Source: Verrucomicrobiia bacterium
Lineage (GTDB): Bacteria; Verrucomicrobiota; Verrucomicrobiia; Limisphaerales; DSYF01
Length of the DNA: 64,000 bases
Reading direction: 5' to 3'
NCBI GenBank assembly: GCA_035765895.1
Contig: DASTWL010000068.1
Location: 1-64,000 of the forward strand
How positions within the stretch are numbered: the first letter of the stretch is position 1; every line of letters starts with the position of its first letter. This document shows positions 36,753 through 45,648 of the stretch, one piece after another. The notes below the pieces were generated by a model. That model searched no databases. It was given only the letters and a program-made list of their open reading frames with translations, and was not told the DNA's origin. A program made the position numbers and the translations under genes.

Positions 36753-37856
36753 TTACTTGAAAAAGTCTTGAATCACCCCGGCCACGCGGTCGATCTGGGC
36801 GTCGGTCATTTCTGGATAGATCGGCAGGCTGAGGCACTGGTTGGCGGCCTTTTCGGAAACCGGGAACGCGCCCGGCTGGTAACCGAGGTTCGCGTAGCAC
36901 TTTTGCAGGTGCAACGGCAGGGGGTAATGCAGCGCACAGCCGACGCCGTGGGCTTCGAGGTGCTTTTTGAGTTCATCCCGGCGCGGATGGCGCACCACAT
37001 AAAGATGGTAGGCGCTTTCTGCCCAGCTGGCCTCGCGTGGCAATTGCAGCGGCGTTCCGGCGAGCAATTCATGATAACGGTGGGCGACGCGGCGGCGGCC
37101 GGCCGTCCACGCGGGCAGATGCTTCAACTTCACGCCCAGCACGGCGCCCTGGATGCCTTCCATGCGGTAGTTGAAACCCACTTCGTCGTGGTAATACCGG
37201 ACCGTGGAGCCGTGTTCGCGCAGGGCCCGCGCGCGGGCGGCAAGGGCATCGTCGTTGACCAGCAATGCTCCGCCTTCGCCGGCGGCGCCAAGATTCTTGC
37301 CGGGATAAAAACTGTAGCAGGACAGGGCGCCGAACGTGCCGACGGTGCGCCCCTTGTATGTGGCGCAATGCGCCTGCGCGGTGTCCTCGACGAGCGGCAG
37401 GTTGTGCTTTTGGGCGATGGCCAGCAGCGGATCGAGATCCGCCGGATGACCGTAGAGATGCACGGGCATGATGGCCTTGGTGCGGGGCGTGATCGCGCGT
37501 TCGACGAGTTGGGGGTCTAAATTGAACGTCGCGTCGTCAATGTCCACATACACCGGTTTCGCGCCGACATAACTGATGGCCCAGCTGGTGGCCACGAACG
37601 TGAACGGCGTGGTGATGATTTCGTCACCCGGCTTGATGTTGAGCAGCAACAGGGCGATGTGCAGTGCGGACGTGCCGCTGTTCATGCCCACGCAATGCTT
37701 CGTGCCGATCAGCTTGGCGAAGTCCTTCTCGAACTGCGCCACGTCCGGCCCGAGGCAGAACGAGCAGTTATCGAGGGTGCGTGCAATGGCGGCGTCGAGT
37801 TCCGCGCGGAGCGGGCGCATCTGAGCCTTAAGGTCCAAGTAGGGAACGGGTTCCAT
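36753..37856 (-). CDS. DegT/DnrJ/EryC1/StrS-family aminotransferase
   Basis: 367 residues of a PLP-dependent sugar aminotransferase, used for amino-sugars in surface polysaccharides. Signatures: PYLDLKAQ at the start, NSGTSALHIALLLLNIKPGD, ITTPFTFVATSWAISYVGA, VDIDDATFNLDP, and the PLP lysine in SCYSFYPGKNLGAAGEGGAL. The start ATG 37856 has AAAGGA upstream. It lies between a methyltransferase and the ilvB leader on the same strand. The nucleotide-sugar substrate cannot be deduced. Confidence 0.93.
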   Translation of the reverse strand: MEPVPYLDLKAQMRPLRAELDAAIARTLDNCSFCLGPDVAQFEKDFAKLIGTKHCVGMNSGTSALHIALLLLNIKPGDEIITTPFTFVATSWAISYVGAKPVYVDIDDATFNLDPQLVERAITPRTKAIMPVHLYGHPADLDPLLAIAQKHNLPLVEDTAQAHCATYKGRTVGTFGALSCYSFYPGKNLGAAGEGGALLVNDDALAARARALREHGSTVRYYHDEVGFNYRMEGIQGAVLGVKLKHLPAWTAGRRRVAHRYHELLAGTPLQLPREASWAESAYHLYVVRHPRRDELKKHLEAHGVGCALHYPLPLHLQKCYANLGYQPGAFPVSEKAANQCLSLPIYPEMTDAQIDRVAGVIQDFFK

Positions 37857-37937
37857 GAGGATTCCTTTAATTTGAACTGCGGGCGCCAGCGTAGCGCAGG
37901 GGTGACCCGGAGAACAATAGCGCAATACGCGGCGGGA

Positions 37938-38723
37938 TCAGGGCTTCTTCCGGGACGGTTTGGGGACATTGGCCGGGCGGGCCGGCTTGCGGGCCAGCAA
38001 CGCATAACGGGCGTGCGTCAGGCCGTTGAACATCTGGTTGAAGAAGAATTTCATCCCGCTGGAGAGGCTGACGCGTTTGAACTCCACTTCCAGCCCGGCG
38101 GCAGCGAAAAACCGTTCATAGTCGTCGCGCGAATAAAGCCGGCGTCCGGAACGCACCCGGGCCTCGCTGGTTTCTTGGGACTGGAATTTAAGCCAGGGCT
38201 TGACGGGCTCGCGCACGGCCACGAACCAGCCGCCCGGCTTCAGCACGCGCCTGGCCTCGCGCAACGTTTCGCCGATGTTCACCGTCCGGTTCAGCACCGA
38301 GGCGCATACCACGAAATCAAAGTGGCTCGCCGGAAAATCCAGTTCGTGCAGATCGCCGGCGATGCGGGTGATCTTGTCCTCCCGGGCGCCCACACGGGCG
38401 AACACCCGCGGCGCCTCCTCCTTCAACCGCCGGCCGGACAGGTCCGTGGCGATGATCTCCACCACGCCCGGCAGTTTGGACAGTTCGGCGCTCAACCAGG
38501 CCGCGCCCGCGCCGATCTCGAGAATCCGCCCGCGAAAATGCAGTCCGAACCGCTTTGTGAGGTAGGGCGCGATTTGTGCGGCGCGTTCCTGGAGATCGTC
38601 GTTCAGGTGCGCGTCGCGCTCGCGCGCCGCCACGCGCCGGGCGGCGGCCGTTGCCGCCTGCACCGCACTGCGCGGCCGGCGGTTGACGCGCGGTTCGACA
38701 AATTTGGATTCTGGACGGTTCAA
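37938..38723 (-). CDS. Class I SAM-dependent methyltransferase
   Basis: 261 residues with a Rossmann SAM-binding core: motif I ILEIGAGAAWLSAEL, motif II acidic residue in VEIIATDLSG, DFVVCASVLNRTVNIGETL, and ARRVLKPGGWFVAVREP (methyltransferase type 11 style). A Lys/Pro/Arg-rich tail ends the protein. It is divergent from the thymidylate kinase genes and 81 bases upstream of the DegT gene; a small-molecule or sugar substrate is possible. Confidence 0.85.
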   Translation of the reverse strand: MNRPESKFVEPRVNRRPRSAVQAATAAARRVAARERDAHLNDDLQERAAQIAPYLTKRFGLHFRGRILEIGAGAAWLSAELSKLPGVVEIIATDLSGRRLKEEAPRVFARVGAREDKITRIAGDLHELDFPASHFDFVVCASVLNRTVNIGETLREARRVLKPGGWFVAVREPVKPWLKFQSQETSEARVRSGRRLYSRDDYERFFAAAGLEVEFKRVSLSSGMKFFFNQMFNGLTHARYALLARKPARPANVPKPSRKKP

Positions 38724-38827
38724 GCGCCTGCAGCTTAATGAAACCCGCGCGCGGACAAAAGGGGTGATTGCACGAAAAGTGGACGCACCAGAGCCCGAAA
38801 AAAATTGTCTTCGCCGGGGCGCGCCGT

Positions 38828-39541
38828 ATGTTGGCCACGCCGATGACGAAGACCTTCGCGCAACTTGGATTTCCCGGGCGGCTTGTGGCTGTTGAGGGCC
38901 TTGATGGTTCCGGCAAATCCACCCAGATCTACCTGCTGAAGCGCTGGCTGGAATTGCAGGGGCTGAAGGTTTTTTTCAGCGAATGGAACTCGTCGGAACT
39001 CGTCAAGAGCGCGACCAGCAAGGGCAAGAAGCAGACGCTGCTCACGCCGACCACGTTCAGTCTGATCCACGCCACGGACTTTGCCGACCGTTACGAACGG
39101 CAACTGGTGCCCCTGCTCCGGGCCGGTTACATCGTGCTGTGCGACCGTTACATCTTCACCGCCTTTGCGCGGGACACCGTGCGCGGCTGTCCGGCCGAGT
39201 GGGTGCGGGAGCTTTACGGTTTTGCGGCGCACCCCGACCTGACCTTTTTCTTCAAGGCGCACCTTGAGGTGTCCCTCCAACGCATCCTCGCGGGGCGGCC
39301 GCAGTTGAAATTTTTCGAGGCGGGCATGGATTTGAAGCTCTCCAATGATCCCGAGGAAAGTTTTCGCATCTTTCAGGGCCGGTTGCTCGAGCAGTATCTG
39401 GCCATGAGCACCGAATTCAACTTTCACCTTGTGGATGCCAACCAGCCCATCGAGGTCCAGCAATCACTCGTGCGCGAGGTGGTGGCGGCGCGCATCAACC
39501 TGCGGGCCTACGCGGCCGCCAAGCCCATGCTGCGCCTATGA
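38828..39541 (+). CDS. tmk: Thymidylate kinase (first of a tandem pair)
   Basis: 237 residues of dTMP kinase type, phosphorylating dTMP to dTDP. Walker A is intact (VEGLDGSGKSTQ, K30). The DR motif is in VLCDRYIFTAFARD and the dTMP-binding stretch is HATDFADRYERQLVPLLRAG. Start may be ATG 38828 or 38843. The protein is about 25 residues longer than E. coli Tmk because of an inserted LKLSNDPEESF segment. It overlaps the next gene by ATGA, implying coupled synthesis of the two paralogues. Confidence 0.88.
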   Translation: MLATPMTKTFAQLGFPGRLVAVEGLDGSGKSTQIYLLKRWLELQGLKVFFSEWNSSELVKSATSKGKKQTLLTPTTFSLIHATDFADRYERQLVPLLRAGYIVLCDRYIFTAFARDTVRGCPAEWVRELYGFAAHPDLTFFFKAHLEVSLQRILAGRPQLKFFEAGMDLKLSNDPEESFRIFQGRLLEQYLAMSTEFNFHLVDANQPIEVQQSLVREVVAARINLRAYAAAKPMLRL

Positions 39542-40293
39542 AGAAACCCGCCGCCAGCCTCAAACGCAAACCGGCGACCCGCTGCCAGGTGCCAACGCGG
39601 GCACAACGCCGCTTTTACGGCCACGGCCTGCCGGATGTCGAACTGGACAAGCTTTTGGGCAAGCTGATCGTGGTCGAGGGCGCGGATGGCTCGGGCCGGT
39701 CCTCGCAGATCACGTCGCTCGTGCAATGGCTGGAAGGGCGCGGGCACGCCACCGTGCAGGTCGGCCTCAAGCGTTCCACGCTCGTCAGCGAGGAACTGGG
39801 GCGCGCGCAGAATGGAAACATTCTGAGCCATACCACGATGAGCCTGTTCTACGCCACCGACTTTGCCGACCAGCTCGAAAATGTCATCATCCCCGCACTG
39901 CGGGCGGGTTTCATGGTGCTCGCGGACCGTTACATCTACACGCTGATGGCCCGCGACCTTGTCCGGGGCGCGGACGCGGCGTGGTTGAACAATCTTTACG
40001 GCATCGCGCTGGTGCCGGACGCGGTGTTTTACCTCAAGGTGTCGCCCGAGGTGCTGGTGCAGCGGAACTTTGCCAAGAACCACACCCTCGACTATTGGGA
40101 AAGCGGCATGGACCTCGGCCTTTCGCGCGACATGTTTGACAGCTTCCTGAAGTATCAAAAGATGATGATCGAACAGTTCGAGCGGCTGCGGCGCGAGTTT
40201 GATTTCCACATCGTCGATGGCAACCAGTCGATGGACGAAATCAACCTGGAATTGCGTCACAACATCGAAGCCGTGCTGGCCGGCGACCGTTAG
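39538..40293 (+). CDS. Thymidylate kinase-like paralogue with Arg in Walker A
   Basis: 251 residues, clearly paralogous to the preceding kinase: VVEGADGSGRSSQITSLVQW, YATDFADQLENVIIPALRAG, VLADRYIYTLMARD, and LLVQ-type helix spacing. The Walker A lysine is replaced by Arg54 (GSGRSS rather than GSGKST), which in most P-loop kinases impairs catalysis. A ~40-residue basic N-terminal extension (SLKRKPATRC, RAQRRFYGHGL) precedes the fold. The ATGA overlap suggests it works together with the first kinase, perhaps as a regulatory or structural partner, or with a different substrate. Confidence 0.82.
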   Translation: MKKPAASLKRKPATRCQVPTRAQRRFYGHGLPDVELDKLLGKLIVVEGADGSGRSSQITSLVQWLEGRGHATVQVGLKRSTLVSEELGRAQNGNILSHTTMSLFYATDFADQLENVIIPALRAGFMVLADRYIYTLMARDLVRGADAAWLNNLYGIALVPDAVFYLKVSPEVLVQRNFAKNHTLDYWESGMDLGLSRDMFDSFLKYQKMMIEQFERLRREFDFHIVDGNQSMDEINLELRHNIEAVLAGDR

Positions 40294-40363
40294 ATCAGCT
40301 TTGCCGAGGCGGCATGGGGCGTCCGGCCCGTGTCCGGGCGCGGTCGAACAACCATCACCACCA

Positions 40364-41347
40364 ATGCCTGAAGCACCAACCAAAACCGAATACCTCGTGG
40401 GCGTGGATCTGGGCGGAACCAAGATCCTGGCGGGCGTCTTTAACCCCGCGCTGAAATGCCTTGGCAAAGCCAAGCTGAGCACCAAGGCGGAACGCGGTGC
40501 CGACGCCGTGATCGACCGCATCGCGCGCTGTGTCCGCGAAGCCGTGGACGAATGCGATCTGGACCTCAAACACTGCCGGGGCGTGGGTGTCGGGGCGCCG
40601 GGCGCGGTGGACTTCGCGGCGGGCCGGGTGATTTTTGCCCCCAATCTCGGGTGGAAAGACCTGCCCCTGAAAAAGGAGCTCGAAAGGCGGCTCGACCTGC
40701 CGGTCTTTCTCGAAAACGACTGCAACGTCTGCACGCTCGGCGTTCACGAGCGCGAACTCGGCGGCAAACCGCGCCACCTCATCGGCATCTTCGTCGGCAC
40801 CGGCATTGGGGGCGGTTTCATTCTGGACGGCAAACTGTTTTCCGGCGCCAATCACACAGCGGGTGAGGTGGGCCACATGGTTGTGCAGGTCGGCGGGCAA
40901 AAATGCGGTTGTGGCAACAAGGGCTGTCTCGAAGCCATGGCCAGCCGCACCGCCGTCTTCAACCGCATCCAGGCGGCCGTGAAGGACGGCCAGAAGACCG
41001 TGCTGACGGACATGCTCGGCGAAAAGCTCGAGAACATGAAGAGCGGCGATTTGCGCAAGGCGCTGCGGCGGGGCGACAAGCTGGTCGATCAGGTGATCGA
41101 AGAGGCGGCCGAATACATCGGCATCGCCGTCGGCAATCTCATCAACCTGTTCAATCCCGAAGTCATCGTGCTGGGCGGCGGAATGATTGACGCCCTGGAG
41201 GACGAAATGTTCAGCATCATCACCGAAGTGGCACATGATTACGCGATGCCCGGCACGGACAAGGGGCTCGAAATCATTCCCACGAAACTCGGCAACGACG
41301 CCGGCATCACCGGTGCCGCCGTGCTCGCGCGGCAGCAACTCAAATAA
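40364..41347 (+). CDS. ROK-family sugar kinase (glucokinase-like)
   Basis: 327 residues of the ROK family. The ATP phosphate loop is GVDLGGTKILAGVF, the sugar site LENDCNVCTLG with GIFVGTGIGGGFILDG, and the zinc-binding CGCGNKGCLEAMASR and EVIVLGGGMIDALEDE follow. These are typical of glucokinase-like members that phosphorylate glucose or related hexoses. Start ATG 40364 follows the Tmk-like gene by 70 bases; Ppx/GppA begins 8 bases after its stop. Use of polyphosphate as donor is possible but not shown. Confidence 0.92.
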   Translation: MPEAPTKTEYLVGVDLGGTKILAGVFNPALKCLGKAKLSTKAERGADAVIDRIARCVREAVDECDLDLKHCRGVGVGAPGAVDFAAGRVIFAPNLGWKDLPLKKELERRLDLPVFLENDCNVCTLGVHERELGGKPRHLIGIFVGTGIGGGFILDGKLFSGANHTAGEVGHMVVQVGGQKCGCGNKGCLEAMASRTAVFNRIQAAVKDGQKTVLTDMLGEKLENMKSGDLRKALRRGDKLVDQVIEEAAEYIGIAVGNLINLFNPEVIVLGGGMIDALEDEMFSIITEVAHDYAMPGTDKGLEIIPTKLGNDAGITGAAVLARQQLK

Positions 41348-41355
41348 TCCGCCGC

Positions 41356-42315
41356 ATGGGCATTTCGCGCCGCGCCGTCATCGACATCGGCACCAATTCC
41401 GTGAAGCTGCTCGTGGCGGACGTGGGCGGTCCGGATGTGGTGCCCGTCGTCGAACTTGCGGAGCAGACGCGGCTGGGCCGCGGCTTCTACAAAACGCATC
41501 GCCTCCAGTCCGAGGCCGTGACGGCCACCGCGCAGGCCGTGGCGGAGTTCGTCCGGCAGGCCCGCGACCTCGGGGCCGTCACGGTCCGCGTCTTTGCGAC
41601 CAGCGCCGCCCGCGACGCCCACAATCCGGAGGTGTTGCGCGACGCCGTTTGGACCGCCTCCGGCTGCGCGATGGAAATCATTTCCGGCGAGCAGGAGGCA
41701 GAGTGGGCTTTTCGTGGCGTGACCACCGATGTCCGGCTGGCACGGCAGCCGTTGTTGCTGCTGGACGTCGGTGGTGGCAGCACGGAATTCATCCTGGGCG
41801 CGGGCGAGCACAAGCATTTCCGGCAAAGTTTTCCGCTGGGCGTGGTGCGTTTGCTGGAGCACGCGCCGCACTCTGATCCGCCCCGGCCGGCGGAGCTGGC
41901 GGCCTGCCGGCGTTGGGTGCGGGAATTTCTGGCGGCGCAGGTGGCGCCCCAACTGGAGCTGGCGCTGGCCCGGGAACGCAGCCAGGGCGAACTGTTGCTC
42001 GTGGGCACGGGCGGCACGGCCAGCGTCCTCGCCAGCATGGAAACCGGCCTCGGAAAATTTGACCGCCACAAAATCGAGGCGGTGATCCTGAGCGCGGAAC
42101 AGGTGCGGGCCTGGGTGGACCGGCTCTGGAGTCTGCCGCTGGCCGAACGCCGCAAGATTCCCGGTCTGCCGCCGCCGCGCGCCGACGTGATGCTCACCGG
42201 CGCCGCGATTTATGAGGCGGTCATGGAGCAATTCAAGTTTGCCGGACTCCGCGTCACCACGCGCGGGCTGCGCTTCGCCGCGTTGCTGGACGACCCGGCG
42301 ACGGCGGGTTGCTGA
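41356..42315 (+). CDS. Ppx/GppA exopolyphosphatase family protein
   Basis: 319 residues of the sugar-kinase/Hsp70-fold Ppx/GppA family, which hydrolyses polyphosphate or pppGpp. The N-terminal phosphate loop is VIDIGTNSVKLLVADV, the catalytic Glu lies in MEIISGEQEAEWAFRGV, and the second loop is LLLDVGGGSTEFILG with FPLGVVRLLE. It is a short form (about 320 residues) lacking the C-terminal HD-like domain of E. coli Ppx. It is the last clear member of the tmk-rok-ppx run. Confidence 0.9.
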   Translation: MGISRRAVIDIGTNSVKLLVADVGGPDVVPVVELAEQTRLGRGFYKTHRLQSEAVTATAQAVAEFVRQARDLGAVTVRVFATSAARDAHNPEVLRDAVWTASGCAMEIISGEQEAEWAFRGVTTDVRLARQPLLLLDVGGGSTEFILGAGEHKHFRQSFPLGVVRLLEHAPHSDPPRPAELAACRRWVREFLAAQVAPQLELALARERSQGELLLVGTGGTASVLASMETGLGKFDRHKIEAVILSAEQVRAWVDRLWSLPLAERRKIPGLPPPRADVMLTGAAIYEAVMEQFKFAGLRVTTRGLRFAALLDDPATAGC

Positions 42316-42422
42316 AGCGGCTCGCCAGCGGCGGTCAGGCGCCGGCTCGAAGCGCCTCCCGCGCCCGCTGCGGCGTTCGCATCTTTGGCAAAAGCGCGAA
42401 TCGCTGTAATATTCTTCCGCTG

Positions 42423-42971
42423 ATGGCGTCAGCAGGATTGATGAATGACCTGGTCACCCAATTCATGGGCAGCCGCGATGAGTTCCTGGCCTTTGCGCGG
42501 GCGCGCCTTGGCGATCCCGAACTCGCGGCGGATGCGGTTCAGGAGAGCCTGCTCAAGGCCCTGTGCAAGGTTGGTCAGTTGCGCCGGGCGGAAGGCGCAA
42601 AGGCCTGGTTTTACCGCATTCTGCGCCGCACGATCATTGACCTTTACCGGCGGCGCGGCGCGCAGGAGCGGTTGATGGACCAGTGGCAGCGCGCAGCGGC
42701 GGCTGGTCCGGACTCCGCTGCGGAACGTGTCGTTTGCGCCTGCCTCAAACGGCTGCTGCCGGCGTTGAAGCCGGAATACGCCATTCTCCTGCGCCGACTG
42801 GACCTTGCGGGGGAAGACCCGAAGACCGTGGCGGCCAGTCTCGGCATCAGCGCCAACAATCTGGCCGTTCGCCGGCATCGCGCCCGTCAGGAACTCCGAC
42901 GGCAACTGGAGCAAACCTGCCGGTCATGCGCCCGGCACGGTTGCCTGGATTGTTCCTGCGATGAAAATTGA
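42423..42971 (+). CDS. ECF-like sigma factor with Cys-rich C-terminal tail
   Basis: 182 residues with sigma region 2 (DELAFARARLGDPELAADAV-like start, QESLLKALCKV, KAWFYRILRRTIIDLYRRR) and region 4 (LKPEYAILLRRLDLAGEDPK, VAASLGISANNLAVRRHRAR). It ends in five cysteines within about 14 residues (TCRSCARHGCLDCSC). No anti-sigma gene is adjacent, so the Cys cluster may itself bind metal or sense redox state. It lies 21 bases upstream of a P-type copper ATPase, fitting control of metal export. ATG 42423 or 42441 are the candidate starts. Confidence 0.85.
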   Translation: MASAGLMNDLVTQFMGSRDEFLAFARARLGDPELAADAVQESLLKALCKVGQLRRAEGAKAWFYRILRRTIIDLYRRRGAQERLMDQWQRAAAAGPDSAAERVVCACLKRLLPALKPEYAILLRRLDLAGEDPKTVAASLGISANNLAVRRHRARQELRRQLEQTCRSCARHGCLDCSCDEN

Positions 42972-42992
42972 AACCTTTGGCCCCAGTTGGAA

Positions 42993-45332
42993 ATGAACAC
43001 GACAACGATGGAACCTCGACCTTCAGCCCCGTCCGGACGCACGGAATTGCGCGTCACGGGGATGACCTGCAACAACTGCGCGCGGACGGTGACCGGCATC
43101 ATCCAGGATTTTCCGGGAGTGGCCGGCGTGAACGTCGCCCTGGACGAACAACGCGCCACGGTGCGCTGGGCCGCGGCGGTGCCCGCCGACCTCGCGCCGT
43201 TGCTCGGGGCCCTGGAAGACGCGGGCTACGGCTCGCAGGTGATTCAGGCTGGCGCAGCCCAATCAGCGCCCAAGCTGGGTGGCTGGGCGGTGAACTTGCT
43301 CCTCGGCGTGCCGGTGACGGGGCTCTTGATGCTCGGCGAATGGGTGTTTGGCTGGGGCGAAACCCGCTGGTTCGCGTGGTTCGCCTTTGCGCTGGCGGGC
43401 ACCGTCCAGATTTTCGCCGGCGCAAAATTTTATCGCGGCGCCTGGGCCCAGTTGAAGGCGGGCAGTTCCAACATGGACACCCTCGTGGCGTTGGGTTCGA
43501 CGACGGCCTTTGGTTACAGCGCATGGGCCTTGTTGGCCGGCTGGCAAACGCACCTCTATTTCATGGAGGCCGCGGCCATCATCACGTTGATCAGCGTCGG
43601 CCATTGGGTGGAGGCGCGGGTCAGCGCCAAGGCCGCCGGTGCGTTGAAATCCCTGATGACGCTCGCCCCGCAAACCGCCCGCAAATTGACGCGCCCCGCT
43701 GCAACCAGGCCGGCGGCTCCGGCGACGCCATTGCAATTCAATTTCCGCGCCGCCGAAGCACCGGCCCGCCCGGTTGAGACGGAGGTGACGGTGGCGGAAT
43801 TGAACGAGGCGGATCTGGTGGTGTTGCGCCCGGGCGACCGCGTGCCGGTGGATGGCGAAGTGGTCGAGGGCGAATCCACGGTGGACGAAGCCATGCTTAC
43901 CGGCGAATCGAATCCGGTGGAGAAACGCCCCGGCGGACCGCTTTACGCCGGCACCGCAAATCTCAACGGCCGGCTGGTCATGCGCGTGACGGCCACCGGG
44001 GAAGCCACGGCGCTCGCGCACATCATTGCGGCCGTGCAGCGGGCGCAGAACAGCCGTGCCAACATCCAACGGCTGGGCGACCGCGTCAGCAACGTCTTTG
44101 TGCCCATCGTGGTCACGGTGGCCTTGGCCACCGCCCTGTGGTGGGGACTCGCCTTCGAACACGCGTCCCGGGTCATGGCCTGGCTCACGCCCTTCTTGTG
44201 GCACGCGCATCCGCCGACGTCACCGCTGGCGGCGGCGGTCATTGCAGCCGCTGCGGTGCTGATTGTGGCGTGCCCCTGTGCGATGGGCCTCGCCACGCCC
44301 GCGGCCATCATGGCGGCGGCCAACGCGGCGGCCCGGCGCGGCATTTTGATCCGTGACGGCGTTGCGTTGGAAAAGGCCGGCGAGGTCACGGCCGTGCTCT
44401 TTGACAAAACGGGCACGCTGACCGTTGGCAAACCGGTCCTGACCGACGCCTGGGCGGTGGATTCGCAATCCAAGGCGGACGTCACGTCCTGGGCTGCGGC
44501 GTTGGCGAAGCCTTCAAGCCATCCCATCAGCCAGGCGATTGCGGCGGCCGCGCCCGCGGAGGCCGGCGTTGAGGACTGGCGTGAAGTGCGTGGCGCCGGG
44601 GTGGAAGGGAAAATTCGCCTCGCGGATGGCTCCCGCCCAGCCGCGCGTTTGGGGTCGTTGCGCTGGCTGCGGGAGGCGGGCGTTGATCTGACGCCGGGCG
44701 AGGCCTTCATCAAGGCAGGTTCGCAGGCGGGCGCGACGATGGTGGGCCTGGTGTTGGGGAATCAACTGCGCGGCTTGTTCGCGGTGCAGGACGCGTTGAA
44801 GCCGGGCGCCGCGGCGGTCGTGCGCCGGCTTCAGGCACGCGGCCTGCACACGTATCTCGTCACCGGCGACAACGAACTGACGGCGGCGGGCATTGCCAAA
44901 CACGCCGGCATTCCCGGCGAGAACGTGTTCGCCGAAGTGCGTCCGGAACAGAAGGCCGACTTCGTGAAGCAACTCCAGCAGCGGGGCGAAAAGGTCGCGT
45001 TCGTGGGCGACGGCATCAACGACGCGCCGGCGCTGGAGCAGGCGGATTTGGGCGTGGCCGTGAGCCGTGCCAGCGACGTCGCCCGCGAGGCGGCGGACAT
45101 CATCCTGCTCAAATCCGACATCGAAGCCGTGCCGGAAAGCCTGGGGCTGGCGCGGGCGACGCTGCGCACCATCAAACAGAATTTGTTCTGGGCGTTCTTC
45201 TACAACGTTGCCGCAGTGCCGCTGGCCGCGCTGGGTTTCATGAGCCCGGTGCTGTGCGCCGCCACGATGGGGTTCTCCGACTTGATCGTGATTGGCAACG
45301 CACTGCGGTTGCGGCGGGCGAAGGTTCAGTGA
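42993..45332 (+). CDS. copA: Copper-translocating P1B-type ATPase
   Basis: 779 residues. An N-terminal heavy-metal domain (TGMTCNNCARTVTG) precedes eight helices with the metal-binding CPC (VACPCAMGLATP, about residue 425), the phosphorylation site DKTGTLTVGKP (about 470), GDGINDAPAL, and YNVAAVPL in helix 7. This set is Cu(I)-type; helix 8 has MGFSD rather than the usual MSSS, so specificity is less certain. A Pro/Ala-rich insert occurs before the actuator domain (TRPAATRPAAPA). ATG 42993 was chosen over TTG 42987. It follows the Cys-tailed sigma factor and probably removes Cu(I) from the cytoplasm. Confidence 0.92.
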   Translation: MNTTTMEPRPSAPSGRTELRVTGMTCNNCARTVTGIIQDFPGVAGVNVALDEQRATVRWAAAVPADLAPLLGALEDAGYGSQVIQAGAAQSAPKLGGWAVNLLLGVPVTGLLMLGEWVFGWGETRWFAWFAFALAGTVQIFAGAKFYRGAWAQLKAGSSNMDTLVALGSTTAFGYSAWALLAGWQTHLYFMEAAAIITLISVGHWVEARVSAKAAGALKSLMTLAPQTARKLTRPAATRPAAPATPLQFNFRAAEAPARPVETEVTVAELNEADLVVLRPGDRVPVDGEVVEGESTVDEAMLTGESNPVEKRPGGPLYAGTANLNGRLVMRVTATGEATALAHIIAAVQRAQNSRANIQRLGDRVSNVFVPIVVTVALATALWWGLAFEHASRVMAWLTPFLWHAHPPTSPLAAAVIAAAAVLIVACPCAMGLATPAAIMAAANAAARRGILIRDGVALEKAGEVTAVLFDKTGTLTVGKPVLTDAWAVDSQSKADVTSWAAALAKPSSHPISQAIAAAAPAEAGVEDWREVRGAGVEGKIRLADGSRPAARLGSLRWLREAGVDLTPGEAFIKAGSQAGATMVGLVLGNQLRGLFAVQDALKPGAAAVVRRLQARGLHTYLVTGDNELTAAGIAKHAGIPGENVFAEVRPEQKADFVKQLQQRGEKVAFVGDGINDAPALEQADLGVAVSRASDVAREAADIILLKSDIEAVPESLGLARATLRTIKQNLFWAFFYNVAAVPLAALGFMSPVLCAATMGFSDLIVIGNALRLRRAKVQ

Positions 45333-45529
45333 GACGGCCGACGACCTAGTCCGCCCGGCAGGCGGCGGGTGCCGCCGTGGCTTTATTCGGGCAAAACCGG
45401 GTCGGGAAGCCGAAAATCCATAAAAATCGGTGCAATCCGTTCCCGCAGAGGGAGAACAAGGGCGGTTTGACGCTGGAAACGGCCGGGGCTGGACGGAAAA
45501 ACCCCAGGAAATTTCGCTCCAACCCCGGG

Positions 45530-45594
45530 AGCGGAGTCTCCAGCCCGCGGGCTGGTCGCTCCGCTACGCCGGGCAGGCGGGAGAAAATCCCGCC
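45530..45594. repeat. REP-like imperfect inverted repeat plus second hairpin
   Basis: Two hairpins lie in the gap after copA. The first spans 45530-45565: arms AGCGGAG..CCAGCCCG and CGGGCTGG..CTCCGCT pair over about 18 bases with a 3-base mismatch. The second is a perfect GGCGGGA / TCCCGCC with a GAAAA loop (45576-45594). Their compactness in non-coding DNA resembles a REP/BIME-type element. The rest of the 316-base gap (45333-45648) shows no gene. Confidence 0.55.
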
Positions 45595-45648
45595 TTCGGC
45601 GCGGGTTGAGCCGTCCCTTTGGCATGGGTTGTGCCGACCTCAGAGTTC

